A DNA stretch of 64,000 bases from CAINVV01 sp037129695 (GTDB lineage: Bacteria > Bacteroidota > Bacteroidia > Bacteroidales > Prolixibacteraceae). The position numbers and the translations under genes were made by a program. The DNA is taken from positions 1-64,000 of the forward strand of contig JBAXUL010000003.1 in the NCBI GenBank assembly GCA_037129695.1, in the 5' to 3' direction. Position 1 is the first letter of the stretch. Each line of letters opens with the position of its first letter. Under the pieces are notes generated by a model, which saw nothing but the letters and a program-made list of their open reading frames with translations, had not been told where the DNA came from and searched no databases. Of the stretch, positions 28,253-37,638 are shown in pieces.

Positions 28253-29011
28253 ATGTCTGGATTATTGAGCAGTTTGTCCATAAGTTATACTCATTGGGCC
28301 CTTATCGGAATATGTGCCATTTTGATCGGCATGGCGAAAACAGGCGTTCCTGGGGTCTCAATGATAGTTGTTCCCACCTTGGCCATGATCTTCGGAGGAA
28401 AAGCCTCTACGGGCGTTCTGCTGCCGATTCTGATTACCGCTGATATCTTCGCTGTCACGTACTACCATCGTCATGCAGAATGGAAACCGCTGCTTAAGGC
28501 ACTTCCATGGGCGGTTCTGGGTTTATTGATCGCATTGTGGGTCGGAAATTTGGTGAATGATCACCAATTTAAACAGATCATTGCCGTTTCTGTATTATTC
28601 TCCCTTCTTTTGATGGTCTGGAATGATTTATCACCAAATAAAAACGACCTCACAGGTCATCATTGGTTTGCAGTAGTTTTTGGAATACTCGGAGGCTTTG
28701 CTACCATGATTGGAAATGTGGCAGGACCGGTTTTTGCCATCTATCTCCTAGCACTGCATTTGCCGAAAAAAAACTACATCGGAACTACTGCCTGGTTTTT
28801 TGCAATCATCAATATGTCCAAACTTCCGTTGCAATATTTTGTTTGGCACAACATCACCGGCAAAATGCTTTTTATCGATTTCCTAGCCATCCCGTTTGTG
28901 ATGTTGGGTGCATATATAGGTATTACAGTCGTTAGTAAAATCAAGGATTCGGCCTATAGATGGATTGTTGTTATTATCACTTTCACCTCTGCGCTTTTGA
29001 TATTCCTTTGA
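28253..29011 (+). CDS. TauE/SafE-family permease
   Basis: The 252-residue protein is almost entirely hydrophobic with about eight membrane segments and contains AILIGMAKTGVPGVSMIVVPTLAMIFGGKAS, the conserved N-terminal repeat of the TauE/SafE (PF01925) family, and a related second repeat (GGFATMIGNVAGPVFAIYLLAL). Members are proposed exporters of sulfite, sulfoacetate or other organosulfur anions. The substrate here is unknown. It is divergent from efp. Confidence 0.85.
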   Translation: MSGLLSSLSISYTHWALIGICAILIGMAKTGVPGVSMIVVPTLAMIFGGKASTGVLLPILITADIFAVTYYHRHAEWKPLLKALPWAVLGLLIALWVGNLVNDHQFKQIIAVSVLFSLLLMVWNDLSPNKNDLTGHHWFAVVFGILGGFATMIGNVAGPVFAIYLLALHLPKKNYIGTTAWFFAIINMSKLPLQYFVWHNITGKMLFIDFLAIPFVMLGAYIGITVVSKIKDSAYRWIVVIITFTSALLIFL

Positions 29012-29113
29012 TTATAAATACTTTATGTATCCCTAAAAATGGAAATGGGCAAACTTAAGGAACGTAATCTGTTAATATTTAAATAGAATTATGCATCCTT
29101 GGTTATGATTTCT

Positions 29114-29121
29114 TAACTTTG
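29114..29121 (+). promoter_or_regulatory. Bacteroidota -7 element TAACTTTG
   Basis: A perfect TAnnTTTG followed by C, 63 bases upstream of the adaptor gene start at 29185. It would drive the adaptor/TolC/lipoate ligase run. The nearest TTG upstream is only 12 bases away, so the -33 part is unclear. Confidence 0.45.
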
Positions 29122-29184
29122 CAAGCTATTTGGCTCTAAATTGCTAATGAGGGGGAATTTTATACCCATTCAAAACTATTTACC

Positions 29185-30402
29185 ATGTACATCAAAGAAA
29201 ATTTTATCTCATTCCTGGTGGGATTACTTTTTATGATTGTCATTTTACCATCATGCTCAGATGCTCCAGGCGTGATTGAAAAAAACCAATGTATTGTACT
29301 TACCGTTGAAAAAGGGAAGGTAATCGATCCGATAATAACCTCCGGCACAGTGGAACCTGAGAGTGAGGTTTTCGTTCGGTGCTATTATCCGAGTACAATC
29401 AAAAAAATCATCAGGGAACCAGGAAGTAACGTCCAGACCGGAGACCTGATCATGGTACTTGATGATCAGCAAATAAAAACTGATATCGACAATATCAAAG
29501 ACCAGCTGGCGCTCAAAAGAAACAGCCTTGAAAAGAATAATCTGGCAGAAACTTCCACCAAAATTGATCTGAAATACAATGAAGATGTCAAAAAACTAAA
29601 TATTACTTCCTTGAAATCTCAACTTTCAGACGAAGAGCAATTGATTGAAGTTGGCGGCATCTCTCCTGCTAAAATTGAAAAAACAAAACAGGAAATTGCT
29701 TTGGCAGAAAAGGAACTGCTCACACTGAAAGAAAAAAACGGTATTCGGCTGAAACAACTGAAGGCAGAAGAGGAAGGATTGTTATTGGGAATTGAAATAC
29801 AGGAAAAGGAGCTGAACGAGAAATTAACCGGACTTGAGCAGATGAACGTCAAATCGCCTTCAGCTGGAATAGTGCTGTCCATTGGAAGTAAACCCGGAGA
29901 AAAAGTCAGTAAAGATCAGGTTCTTGTCAGAATATCTGATTTATCCTCGTTTAAAATTTCGGGTTCGATTGAAGAAAAGATGGCTGAGTTTATCAAAACC
30001 GGAACCCTGATCTATGCTGTTTTTGAAGATACCAAATTACTGGGGCACATTGGTATCGTTTCTCCTATAGTGGAAAATGGTAAAATTCAATTCAATGTGC
30101 ATCTTGAAGAGAGTTCCCATCCAAAATTGATACCCCATCAGAACATAGGACTCTGGATAGCTAAAAATTTCAGGGAGAATTCGTTGAGAATCAAAAACAT
30201 TCCGCAATTCAGCAAAGGTAAACCTGAATTTCTTTACGCTTACAAAGAGGGTAAAGCATATAAGAACAGAATTTCAGCCGGATTCATCAGTCCCGAATTC
30301 ATCGAAATTGTTGATGGCGTCAAAGAAGGGGATCAAATAATTGTTCCCTTATCAGGATATCGCTTGATGAAAAATGCAAATGAAGTGGTTATAAATGAAT
30401 GA
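29185..30402 (+). CDS. HlyD/MacA-type periplasmic adaptor lipoprotein
   Basis: The 405-residue protein has a lipoprotein signal ending in the lipobox LPSC (Cys about residue 30), a split biotinyl-lipoyl domain (VFVRCYYPSTIKKIIREPGSNVQTGDLIMVLDD and MNVKSPSAGIVLSIGSKPGEKVSKDQVLVRI), a long alpha-helical hairpin between about 105 and 215, and a beta-barrel/membrane-proximal C-terminus. This is the layout of adaptors that join an inner-membrane pump to TolC. The TolC partner begins 3 bp downstream, but no ABC, RND or MFS pump is present in the window. Confidence 0.85.
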   Translation: MYIKENFISFLVGLLFMIVILPSCSDAPGVIEKNQCIVLTVEKGKVIDPIITSGTVEPESEVFVRCYYPSTIKKIIREPGSNVQTGDLIMVLDDQQIKTDIDNIKDQLALKRNSLEKNNLAETSTKIDLKYNEDVKKLNITSLKSQLSDEEQLIEVGGISPAKIEKTKQEIALAEKELLTLKEKNGIRLKQLKAEEEGLLLGIEIQEKELNEKLTGLEQMNVKSPSAGIVLSIGSKPGEKVSKDQVLVRISDLSSFKISGSIEEKMAEFIKTGTLIYAVFEDTKLLGHIGIVSPIVENGKIQFNVHLEESSHPKLIPHQNIGLWIAKNFRENSLRIKNIPQFSKGKPEFLYAYKEGKAYKNRISAGFISPEFIEIVDGVKEGDQIIVPLSGYRLMKNANEVVINE

Positions 30403-30405
30403 TTT

Positions 30406-31914
30406 ATGCTTAAATTTCTGACTTATATATCCTTGCTGTTTTTTCTTTTTCCTACCAAAATTTCAGCTCAGGATACCAACAATAAAAAAGACACCCTAAA
30501 ATTGGGACTTAGTCTGGGAAATGTTGTTCAATTGGCAATTAGTCAATCATCTTCACTTAAATATGCTCAGAACCAACACGTTAGTTATTTTTGGAGATAC
30601 CGCAATTTTTCCAAGCAATTTCTCCCAAACCTCATCCTAAGTGGCACTCTTCCCAATTATACGCAATCCACCGTACCGGTCACACAACCAGACGGCAGTA
30701 TCGAATTCAAACAGGTAGCCTATTTATCCAATTCAACCAACTTGTCTCTTAACCAATATATTCCATTAACCGGAACTCAAATTTACGCTTCAACAACACT
30801 GGCAAGGGTGCAGGATTACAATAAAAACAGCACGGTTTTTTCAGGTAGTCCATTTTCCATCGGTTTTAACCAACCAATATTTGCCTACAACTGGATGAAA
30901 TGGTCTAAAAAGACCGAACCAATGATTTATGATGAATCTCAGAAAAACTTTATCCAGACGATAGAAGCCATAGCCTACAATGCCACCTCCTATTTCTTTA
31001 ATTATCTCAGAATCCAAACCAATTACAATCTGGCAAAAAGTTCTTACGACAACAGTTCCGACAATCTAAAGATTGCTCGCATCAAGAAAAAGCTCGGTCA
31101 GATCTCCGAAAACGACTTCTCCCGCATCGAATTATCTGTTCTGAATGCACAGAAATCCATGAACTCGGCGAAGATGGATCTTAAAAATGCTGACTTTTCT
31201 TTAAAATCATACATTGGCCTCGATCAAAAGGAAAATATTGAACTTCAAATGCCTTTATTAATCACGCTTTTTGACATTGATCCGGATAAGGCATTGAAAC
31301 AAGCCAGGGAAAACCGATCTGAACAGGTTTACTACCAGAGAAGATTAATTTCTGCCGAAAGTCAACTCACACAAGCCAAAAGAAGCAGTGGACTGAACGC
31401 CACATTATCCGGTAACTATGGGTTAACCAACAGCGCTGAATTCTTCCCTGGAATCTACAATCAGCCGCTTCAGCAACGTATGTTCCAGCTTACTTTCAGC
31501 CTTCCAATTCTTGACTGGGGCAAAGCTGCCTCCTCGGTGAAAATGGCAGAATCGAACAGGGATCTCGTCAGTTTCGACGTTAAACAATCATTTGAGGATT
31601 TCGATAGAGGAGTAATAGTTCAGGTAGAGCAATTCGGTTTGTTGAAAGATCAGTTAAAAACTGCTGAGGAAGCCGACAAGGTAGCAGCCAATGGCTACAT
31701 CATTGCATTAAAAAAATTCCAAAATGGTGAAATTACGATTACTGATATGAACATTGCTTCATCAGAACGCGTAACGGCTAAATTAGATTATATTAACTCC
31801 TTGGCAACCTATTGGTTAGCCTATTATAGATTAAGAATGCTGACCTTATATGATTTTGAATTGAACCAAAAAATCAATTACGTGAATCCCATGCTTACAA
31901 GTCAAACCAATTAA
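30406..31914 (+). CDS. TolC-family outer membrane efflux protein
   Basis: After a signal peptide (cleavage near SAQ, residue 22) the 502-residue protein has two long repeats with heptad-rich helices and short beta segments, as in TolC: LGLSLGNVVQLAISQSSSLKYAQNQ near the start and a second repeat with IDPDKALKQARENRSEQVYYQRRLISAESQL. It would form the trimeric channel through the outer membrane. It is embedded between the adaptor (3 bp) and a lipoate ligase (2 bp). Confidence 0.85.
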   Translation: MLKFLTYISLLFFLFPTKISAQDTNNKKDTLKLGLSLGNVVQLAISQSSSLKYAQNQHVSYFWRYRNFSKQFLPNLILSGTLPNYTQSTVPVTQPDGSIEFKQVAYLSNSTNLSLNQYIPLTGTQIYASTTLARVQDYNKNSTVFSGSPFSIGFNQPIFAYNWMKWSKKTEPMIYDESQKNFIQTIEAIAYNATSYFFNYLRIQTNYNLAKSSYDNSSDNLKIARIKKKLGQISENDFSRIELSVLNAQKSMNSAKMDLKNADFSLKSYIGLDQKENIELQMPLLITLFDIDPDKALKQARENRSEQVYYQRRLISAESQLTQAKRSSGLNATLSGNYGLTNSAEFFPGIYNQPLQQRMFQLTFSLPILDWGKAASSVKMAESNRDLVSFDVKQSFEDFDRGVIVQVEQFGLLKDQLKTAEEADKVAANGYIIALKKFQNGEITITDMNIASSERVTAKLDYINSLATYWLAYYRLRMLTLYDFELNQKINYVNPMLTSQTN

Positions 31915-31916
31915 CA

Positions 31917-32879
31917 ATGAACCTGCTAATATCTTCCAATTCAAATCCATACAGTAATCTTGCCGCGGAAGAATTCTTACTCAAATATTGTGATGATGAT
32001 TTTCTATTGCTTTATATCAACCAACCCTGTGTGGTGGTTGGGAAACATCAGATTGCACAGAAAGAAACAAATTCAGAATATCTATTTACGAATAAAATAT
32101 TGGTAGCCAGAAGATTATCCGGGGGAGGTTCCGTTTACCATGATGAAGGAAACCTGAATTTCAGTTTTATCCAAACTATACCATTTGGTGAAAACGTGTC
32201 GTACACATCCATCACACAACCAATCATAGACTTTCTTTTGTCTCTTGGCCTCGATGTAGTAATGTCAGAAAGAAACGATATCCTGTTGCAAGGAGGCAAA
32301 ATATCTGGAAGTGCCATGCATATCTTTAAAAACAGAGTGATAGCGCATGGTACTTTACTGATTAATAGCAACTTAAATAATTTATCGATGTCCTTAAGGG
32401 GAAATCCGCAAAGATATACTGACAGATCCATCGCTTCCAACCGATCCAGGGTAATTAATCTTGCAGCACTCCATAATAATTTAAATGCAAAATACATAAT
32501 GTCCTCCCTTGCCGATTATATGAGTAATTACAAGGGATTTCATAGAGACGATACCCTGCTTTCAAAAGGTGAAGTGACTATACAGGAACTGGCAACAAAT
32601 AAGTATTCAACATCCAATTGGATCTACGGATATTCTCCAAAATATACCTACCAAAGTGAGTTAAAAATAAGTAACAAGCTCATTTCCTACAGATTGGGGG
32701 TAGAAAAAGGGATAATTGTATCCATACAGATTGAAGAAAAAGATGAAATGGAATCAGAAACAATAATAGTTATGAATAGATTAACAGGGAAAAAACACAA
32801 CTATATCAATATGAAACAATTTGTTTCTGAAGAATTTAACAAGTTAAATACCTCAAATTTACTTCAATCATTATTTTAA
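31917..32879 (+). CDS. lplA: Lipoate-protein ligase A
   Basis: The enzyme activates lipoate with ATP and attaches it to lysines of 2-oxoacid dehydrogenase and GcvH domains. Family motifs are present: RRLSGGGSVYHDEGNLNFSF (lipoyl-AMP pocket) and GGKISGSAMHIFKNRVIAHGTLLI with the catalytic lysine. The C-terminal third resembles the LplA accessory domain. At 320 residues it is of usual length. Its place directly after an adaptor/TolC pair is odd. Its stop codon abuts that of uvrC with no gap and no terminator. Confidence 0.9.
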   Translation: MNLLISSNSNPYSNLAAEEFLLKYCDDDFLLLYINQPCVVVGKHQIAQKETNSEYLFTNKILVARRLSGGGSVYHDEGNLNFSFIQTIPFGENVSYTSITQPIIDFLLSLGLDVVMSERNDILLQGGKISGSAMHIFKNRVIAHGTLLINSNLNNLSMSLRGNPQRYTDRSIASNRSRVINLAALHNNLNAKYIMSSLADYMSNYKGFHRDDTLLSKGEVTIQELATNKYSTSNWIYGYSPKYTYQSELKISNKLISYRLGVEKGIIVSIQIEEKDEMESETIIVMNRLTGKKHNYINMKQFVSEEFNKLNTSNLLQSLF

Positions 32880-34691
32880 TCAGGAATGGTTGAAGTAATC
32901 AAATACTTTTCTACCCTTGTCTTTACCGACAATTAATTCGATACTTTCCAGTCCTGTCTTCTTAATATGATCGACTGATTTCAAGGCTATTAGCAATTTT
33001 TCAACGGTTTTATCACCCACCCCAGGAATAGAAATCAACTCGGATTTTGTAAAATTTTCGGACCGTTTATTCCGGTGAAAAGTGATTCCAAATCTATGCG
33101 CCTCATCCCTCAATTGTTGCAACACTTTTAATGTTTCCGATTTCTTATCCAAGTACAATGGCACGGAATCGTTAGGATAATACAATTCCTCTAATCTCTT
33201 GGCGATTCCGATTATGGCGATCTCCTGGTCCAATCCCAATTTTGTCAAGATCGAATAGGCAGAAGATAATTGGCCTTTACCTCCGTCAATCAATATTAAA
33301 TCAGGGAGTTTATTCCCTTCATTTAATTGTCTACTGTACCTCCTTTCAACAACTTCTTCCATGGAGGCAAAATCATTGGGTCCAATAACCGTCTTAATAT
33401 TGAAATGCCTGTAGTGCGATTTATAAGGCATACAATCTTTAAATACGACACAAGAAGAGACAGGAAATTCTCCCGAAATATTTGAATTATCGAAACACTC
33501 TATCCAATGAGGAAGTTTGGCCAATTTCAAATCCTTCTGCAAGGTCTCCAGCAATCTTTGCTTTTTGGTTACCGGGGATTTCAATGATTCGTTCTTTGCC
33601 CGTTCCAACATGTACATTCTACCATTTCTCTCACACAAATCCAACAACTTTCTCTTCTCTCCTATTTTAGGAATAGTTACCTGAATACCTGAAAGAAGAT
33701 ATCCTATTGGAAATGGCAAAATAATTTCAGATGATTTCGAATTAAAAATTTTTCTCATTTCTATGATGCAAAATGACAAAATATCCTCTTTTGATTCATT
33801 CAACTTCTTCCTGACTTCCAGCATGTAACTATTGACGATAGATCCATCTACAATTCTGAAATAATTAACAAAGGCATTTTTTTCATCTTCGTGAAACGAC
33901 AATACATCTACATTGGTCAAAGTTGCACTGCAAACAAGCGATTTACTCTGGTAATTATCTAATATCTGTATTTTTGATTTGAATTCATTAGCCTTTTCAA
34001 AGTCATATTTATCAGCAGCAAATTGCATTTCAGTCTTCAAAAAATTAAAAACAGGGGTTAATGTACCACTCAATATCGCTTTTGCATTAAAGATATCATT
34101 CTCATATTTTTCAATTGAATACAAAAATTCACAAGGAGCTTTACAATTTCCTATTTGAAATTCAAGGCATTTCTTAAACTTTTTTTGCTGCAAATTCTCC
34201 TTCGACAAATTCAAATTACAATTTCTAATCTGGAAAAGTTGCTTAATTACATCCAATATTGTCCTTGCCATATACACAGATGTATATGGTCCAAAATAAC
34301 TTGATCCGTCCTTAAAAACTTTTCTGGTGTAGAAAATACGAGGAAAAGGTTCATTCTTCACACATATCCAAGGGAAAGATTTATCATCCTTCAACAATAT
34401 ATTGTATTTCGGCTGGTACCTTTTAATGAGGTTATTTTCCAGAAGCAAAGCATCCTCCTCACTATCGACAACTATGTGTCTAATTTTCTCAATCTGCCTG
34501 ACAAGAATCTCCGTTTTTCTGTTAACCTGAGTTTTAAGAAAATAGGAAGAAACTCGTTTTTTTAAATTTTTTGCTTTCCCAACATAAATAATTTTTTCCT
34601 CCTTGTCAAAAAACTGATACACGCCAGGACTTCCTGGAAGTTTTTTAACTTCATCAAGCAACAATATGGAGGAATCTCGGTTCACCGCCAT
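32880..34691 (-). CDS. uvrC: Excinuclease ABC subunit C
   Basis: UvrC makes both incisions in nucleotide excision repair. The 603-residue protein has the N-terminal GIY-YIG domain (SPGVYQFFDKEEKIIYVGKAKNLKKRV), a UVR helix pair near 200-240, the RNase-H-like domain (IECFDNSNISG and LILIDGGKGQLSSA) and a C-terminal helix-hairpin-helix (ISIPGVGDKTVEKLL). It overlaps apt by one base (TAATG). The order mnmG, apt, uvrC is one I recall from other Bacteroidota. Confidence 0.95.
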   Translation of the reverse strand: MAVNRDSSILLLDEVKKLPGSPGVYQFFDKEEKIIYVGKAKNLKKRVSSYFLKTQVNRKTEILVRQIEKIRHIVVDSEEDALLLENNLIKRYQPKYNILLKDDKSFPWICVKNEPFPRIFYTRKVFKDGSSYFGPYTSVYMARTILDVIKQLFQIRNCNLNLSKENLQQKKFKKCLEFQIGNCKAPCEFLYSIEKYENDIFNAKAILSGTLTPVFNFLKTEMQFAADKYDFEKANEFKSKIQILDNYQSKSLVCSATLTNVDVLSFHEDEKNAFVNYFRIVDGSIVNSYMLEVRKKLNESKEDILSFCIIEMRKIFNSKSSEIILPFPIGYLLSGIQVTIPKIGEKRKLLDLCERNGRMYMLERAKNESLKSPVTKKQRLLETLQKDLKLAKLPHWIECFDNSNISGEFPVSSCVVFKDCMPYKSHYRHFNIKTVIGPNDFASMEEVVERRYSRQLNEGNKLPDLILIDGGKGQLSSAYSILTKLGLDQEIAIIGIAKRLEELYYPNDSVPLYLDKKSETLKVLQQLRDEAHRFGITFHRNKRSENFTKSELISIPGVGDKTVEKLLIALKSVDHIKKTGLESIELIVGKDKGRKVFDYFNHS

Positions 34692-35221
34692 TAAAAATGA
34701 ATTAGAGACCAGACCGGAATATCGCTGTGGATTCGCTCTCTTCCATTCAAAAAATCCAATTCGACAAAAAAATTGACATGGATTTCTTTTACTCCAAATT
34801 TTTTCACCAAATCGACAGCTGCATTCACAGTACCTCCTGTTGCCAAAAGATCATCATGAATCAAAACAACATCATTTGCACTCAAAGCATCAGTGTGTAT
34901 CTCCAAAGAATCGGATCCATATTCCAAATCATAAGACTGGCTAAATGTATCTGCGGGTAATTTGCCCGGCTTCCTGATTGGGACAAATCCGGCATTTAAC
35001 TCACCTGCCAATGAGCTCCCCAAAATAAAACCTCGGGATTCAATTCCTACAACTTTAGTGATCCCAAGTTGGAAATAGTAATCTTTTATCTTTTTAACGA
35101 TAAATTTAAAAATTTTCTCGTCTTTAAATGCTGTAGAAACATCCTTAAATTGAATTCCAACCTTAGGGAAATCAGGTATATTTCGGATTGATTTTTTAAC
35201 TTCGTCTAATGTAATTGTCAT
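34691..35221 (-). CDS. apt: Adenine phosphoribosyltransferase
   Basis: Apt salvages adenine to AMP using PRPP. The 176-residue protein contains FPKVGIQFKDVSTAF, VVGIESRGFILGSSLA, FVPIRKPGKLP and the PRPP-binding motif VVLIHDDLLATGGTVNAAV. It lies 29 bp downstream of mnmG, and that short spacer contains a perfect 16-bp parS-like palindrome. The gene overlaps uvrC by one base. Confidence 0.94.
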   Translation of the reverse strand: MTITLDEVKKSIRNIPDFPKVGIQFKDVSTAFKDEKIFKFIVKKIKDYYFQLGITKVVGIESRGFILGSSLAGELNAGFVPIRKPGKLPADTFSQSYDLEYGSDSLEIHTDALSANDVVLIHDDLLATGGTVNAAVDLVKKFGVKEIHVNFFVELDFLNGRERIHSDIPVWSLIHF

Positions 35222-35234
35222 TTTAATTTTTTAT

Positions 35235-35250
35235 TGTTCCACGTGGAACA
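35235..35250. other. parS: parS-type centromere site, TGTTCCACGTGGAACA
   Basis: A perfect 16-bp palindrome matching the chromosomal ParB-binding consensus TGTTNCACGTGNAACA; this CC/GG variant is a known parS form in other bacteria. It lies between mnmG and apt, in a 29-bp spacer, about 4 kb from the divergent AT-rich gap at 39217-39639. parS sites cluster near replication origins in most bacteria. parA and parB are not in the window. Confidence 0.8.
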
Positions 35251-37131
35251 TTACCTACCTAGCATTACTAATAATACATTGATATCATTCGGCGAAATGC
35301 CCGGAATTCTATGAGCTTGGCCGATAGTCTTAGGATTAATCCGGGTCAGTTTCTGTCTAGCCTCCGTTGACAATGCCAAAATAGTAGAATAATCAAATTT
35401 GTTTTCAATTTTAATATTCTCTAATCTTTTTAACTTATCCACCATCGTGTTTTCCCTTGAAATATAACCAGCATATTTGATTCTAATCTCAACGGCTTCA
35501 ATGACTTCACCTTCCAATTCACGAGGAACTGGCTCCAGCTTTTCCAAAAAAAATGGATGCTTCACCAGAAAATCAGAAAAATTGATCTGTGGTCGACTAA
35601 TAATATTAAAAAGTTTGGTTTTTTGCTTAATCGGTGCAGAATTCTTTTCTATCAAGTAATCATTAACAATCTCGGGGTTAATAGATATAGTAACGACCTG
35701 ATCCGAAATTGTATCAATTAATTTTGATTTTAATAAATAACAATTAAACAATTCGTCCGGCAATAGCCCTAAATCATTTCCCAATTTAGATAGTCGCTCA
35801 TCCGCATTATCCTGCCTCAATATCAGTCTATGCTCTGCCCGGCTGGTAAACATTCTGTATGGCTCATCAACTCCCTTAGTGATCAAGTCATCAATTAGAA
35901 CTCCAATATAACCTTGATTTCTAGACAAGACAAATGAACTCTTATCCGTACATTTCAGATGAGCATTGATCCCTGCCATTAAACCCTGAGCACCGGCTTC
36001 TTCGTAACCAGTGGTCCCATTTATCTGACCGCCAAGAAATAAATTAGCTAAAATTTTGGATTCCAATGAATGATACAATTGGGTAGGATCGAAGAAATCA
36101 TATTCAATGGCATAACCTGGACGAAGAACTTTAGCATTTGCTAATCCCGGAATAAGTTTAATGGCATTCTCTTGATTCTCGAAAGGCAACGAAGTAGAAA
36201 ACCCATTAAGATAATATTCGATTGAGTCCACGCCTTCCGGTTCCAGATAGAGTTGATGCGACGACTTTTCATTAAAAATAATCAACTTTGTTTCAATGCT
36301 TGGACAATAACGTGGACCTAAACTTTGTATGGTACCATCAAACATCGGAGAAAACTTAAACCCTTTTTCCAATTCCCGATGAACAGCATCATTGGTATAT
36401 GTAATGTGACAATTGATGGTAGGTAACAATTCTACCTTTTGATGATAAAAACTAAATTGATGACCTTCTTCCCCAGCTTGTTCTTCCAATTGATCAAAAT
36501 CAATTGTTCTCTTATCCAACCTCGGTGGTGTTCCGGTTTTCATCCTACCGGAGTTCAAGCCAAGCCGAATCAATTGCTCAGTAATGCCAAAGGAAGAAGG
36601 TTCAGAAATTCGACCGCCTTGCAATTTATTTTGGCCAAAATGCATCAGGCCATTCAAGAAAGTTCCATTCGTTAATATGACTGCTTTTGAATAGAACATT
36701 ACGCCTATTTCTGTTCTGACCCCAACGACCCGTTGCTCTTCAATTAGTAATTCAACAACTGATCCTTGCCAAAAAAAAATGTTTTTATTGTGTTGAAGTT
36801 CGATTCTCCAAATCTCTGAGAATTTACTTTTATCACATTGAGCCCTGGGACTCCACATTGCCGGACCTTTGGAGCGATTGAGCATTCTGAACTGAAGAGT
36901 GCTACTATCCGTAATTTTTCCCATCATTCCACCCAAAGCATCAATTTCTCGAACAATTTGTCCTTTGGCAATTCCACCAACAGCGGGATTACAACTCATT
37001 TGTGCAATCCGATTAATATCGAGTGTAATCAACAAAACAGATGAACCCAATTTTGCAGCAGCATTGGCAGCCTCACAACCAGCATGCCCAGCTCCTACCA
37101 CAATTATATCATAATCAATTTTAACGCTCAT
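35251..37131 (-). CDS. mnmG: tRNA uridine-5-carboxymethylaminomethyl modification enzyme MnmG (GidA)
   Basis: With MnmE this FAD enzyme installs the cmnm5 group on U34 of certain tRNAs. The 626-residue protein shows the FAD-binding VVGAGHAGCEAANAAAKLG, CNPAVGGIAKGQIVREIDALGG, TGTPPRLDKRTIDF, GQINGTTGYEEAGAQGLMAG and a C-terminal MnmE-binding helical region (YISRENTMVDKLKRLE). It is full length. gidA next to the replication origin is a classical arrangement in several phyla. Confidence 0.95.
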   Translation of the reverse strand: MSVKIDYDIIVVGAGHAGCEAANAAAKLGSSVLLITLDINRIAQMSCNPAVGGIAKGQIVREIDALGGMMGKITDSSTLQFRMLNRSKGPAMWSPRAQCDKSKFSEIWRIELQHNKNIFFWQGSVVELLIEEQRVVGVRTEIGVMFYSKAVILTNGTFLNGLMHFGQNKLQGGRISEPSSFGITEQLIRLGLNSGRMKTGTPPRLDKRTIDFDQLEEQAGEEGHQFSFYHQKVELLPTINCHITYTNDAVHRELEKGFKFSPMFDGTIQSLGPRYCPSIETKLIIFNEKSSHQLYLEPEGVDSIEYYLNGFSTSLPFENQENAIKLIPGLANAKVLRPGYAIEYDFFDPTQLYHSLESKILANLFLGGQINGTTGYEEAGAQGLMAGINAHLKCTDKSSFVLSRNQGYIGVLIDDLITKGVDEPYRMFTSRAEHRLILRQDNADERLSKLGNDLGLLPDELFNCYLLKSKLIDTISDQVVTISINPEIVNDYLIEKNSAPIKQKTKLFNIISRPQINFSDFLVKHPFFLEKLEPVPRELEGEVIEAVEIRIKYAGYISRENTMVDKLKRLENIKIENKFDYSTILALSTEARQKLTRINPKTIGQAHRIPGISPNDINVLLVMLGR

Positions 37132-37168
37132 AAAAAACCTACCAATTTAATACTGATGATTCGAGTCC

Positions 37169-37603
37169 TTATAATATTATAGAATACCCCTTAAAGGAAT
37201 TAAGCATGTCGCTTTCCTTCCTACGCATCGCAATTACTTCCTCTTCCTCTTTATCATTGAACTTGAGCAAATGCAAAAGACCATGAGAAATTACCCGCAT
37301 TAATTCCTCTTGAAAAATCTGGCTAAAAATAACTGAATTATTCATAACCATATCTGTACTTATATAAATATCACCCGATACAACCAGACCATCTGTATAG
37401 TCAAAAGTGATCACATCGGTGAAATAATCATGTTTCAAAAATTTAATATTAATATCCAGCAAATATGGGTCACTACAAAATATATAATTAATCAACCCTA
37501 ATTTACACTTGTTTATTCTGATCTCACGTTTCAGAACTTTTTGTACGGCCTGAAAATCAATTTTAGGCATGTCCACATCTTCCGCAAAAAAATAAATACC
37601 CAT
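37169..37603 (-). CDS. ybeY: Endoribonuclease YbeY (16S rRNA maturation)
   Basis: YbeY is a zinc-dependent RNase for rRNA processing and ribosome quality control. The core VITFDYTDGLVVSGDIYIS and the metal motif VISHGLLHLLKFND are visible. The third metal position is Asp rather than the His of HGxLHLxGYDH, a change I recall in other Bacteroidota YbeY proteins (GYKDK). I choose the ATG giving MGIYFFAEDVDMPKI; an in-frame upstream ATG at 37624 adds seven residues. It is upstream of mnmG with a 37-bp gap. Confidence 0.9.
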   Translation of the reverse strand: MGIYFFAEDVDMPKIDFQAVQKVLKREIRINKCKLGLINYIFCSDPYLLDINIKFLKHDYFTDVITFDYTDGLVVSGDIYISTDMVMNNSVIFSQIFQEELMRVISHGLLHLLKFNDKEEEEVIAMRRKESDMLNSFKGYSIIL

Positions 37604-37638
37604 GAAATAAATCTTAAAAAACAATGATAATCAATAAA

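Noticed and set aside
37169..37603. YbeY as a broken gene because the third metal histidine is absent
   Set aside because: The rest of the protein is intact, and an Asp at this position is what I recall in other Bacteroidota YbeY proteins.
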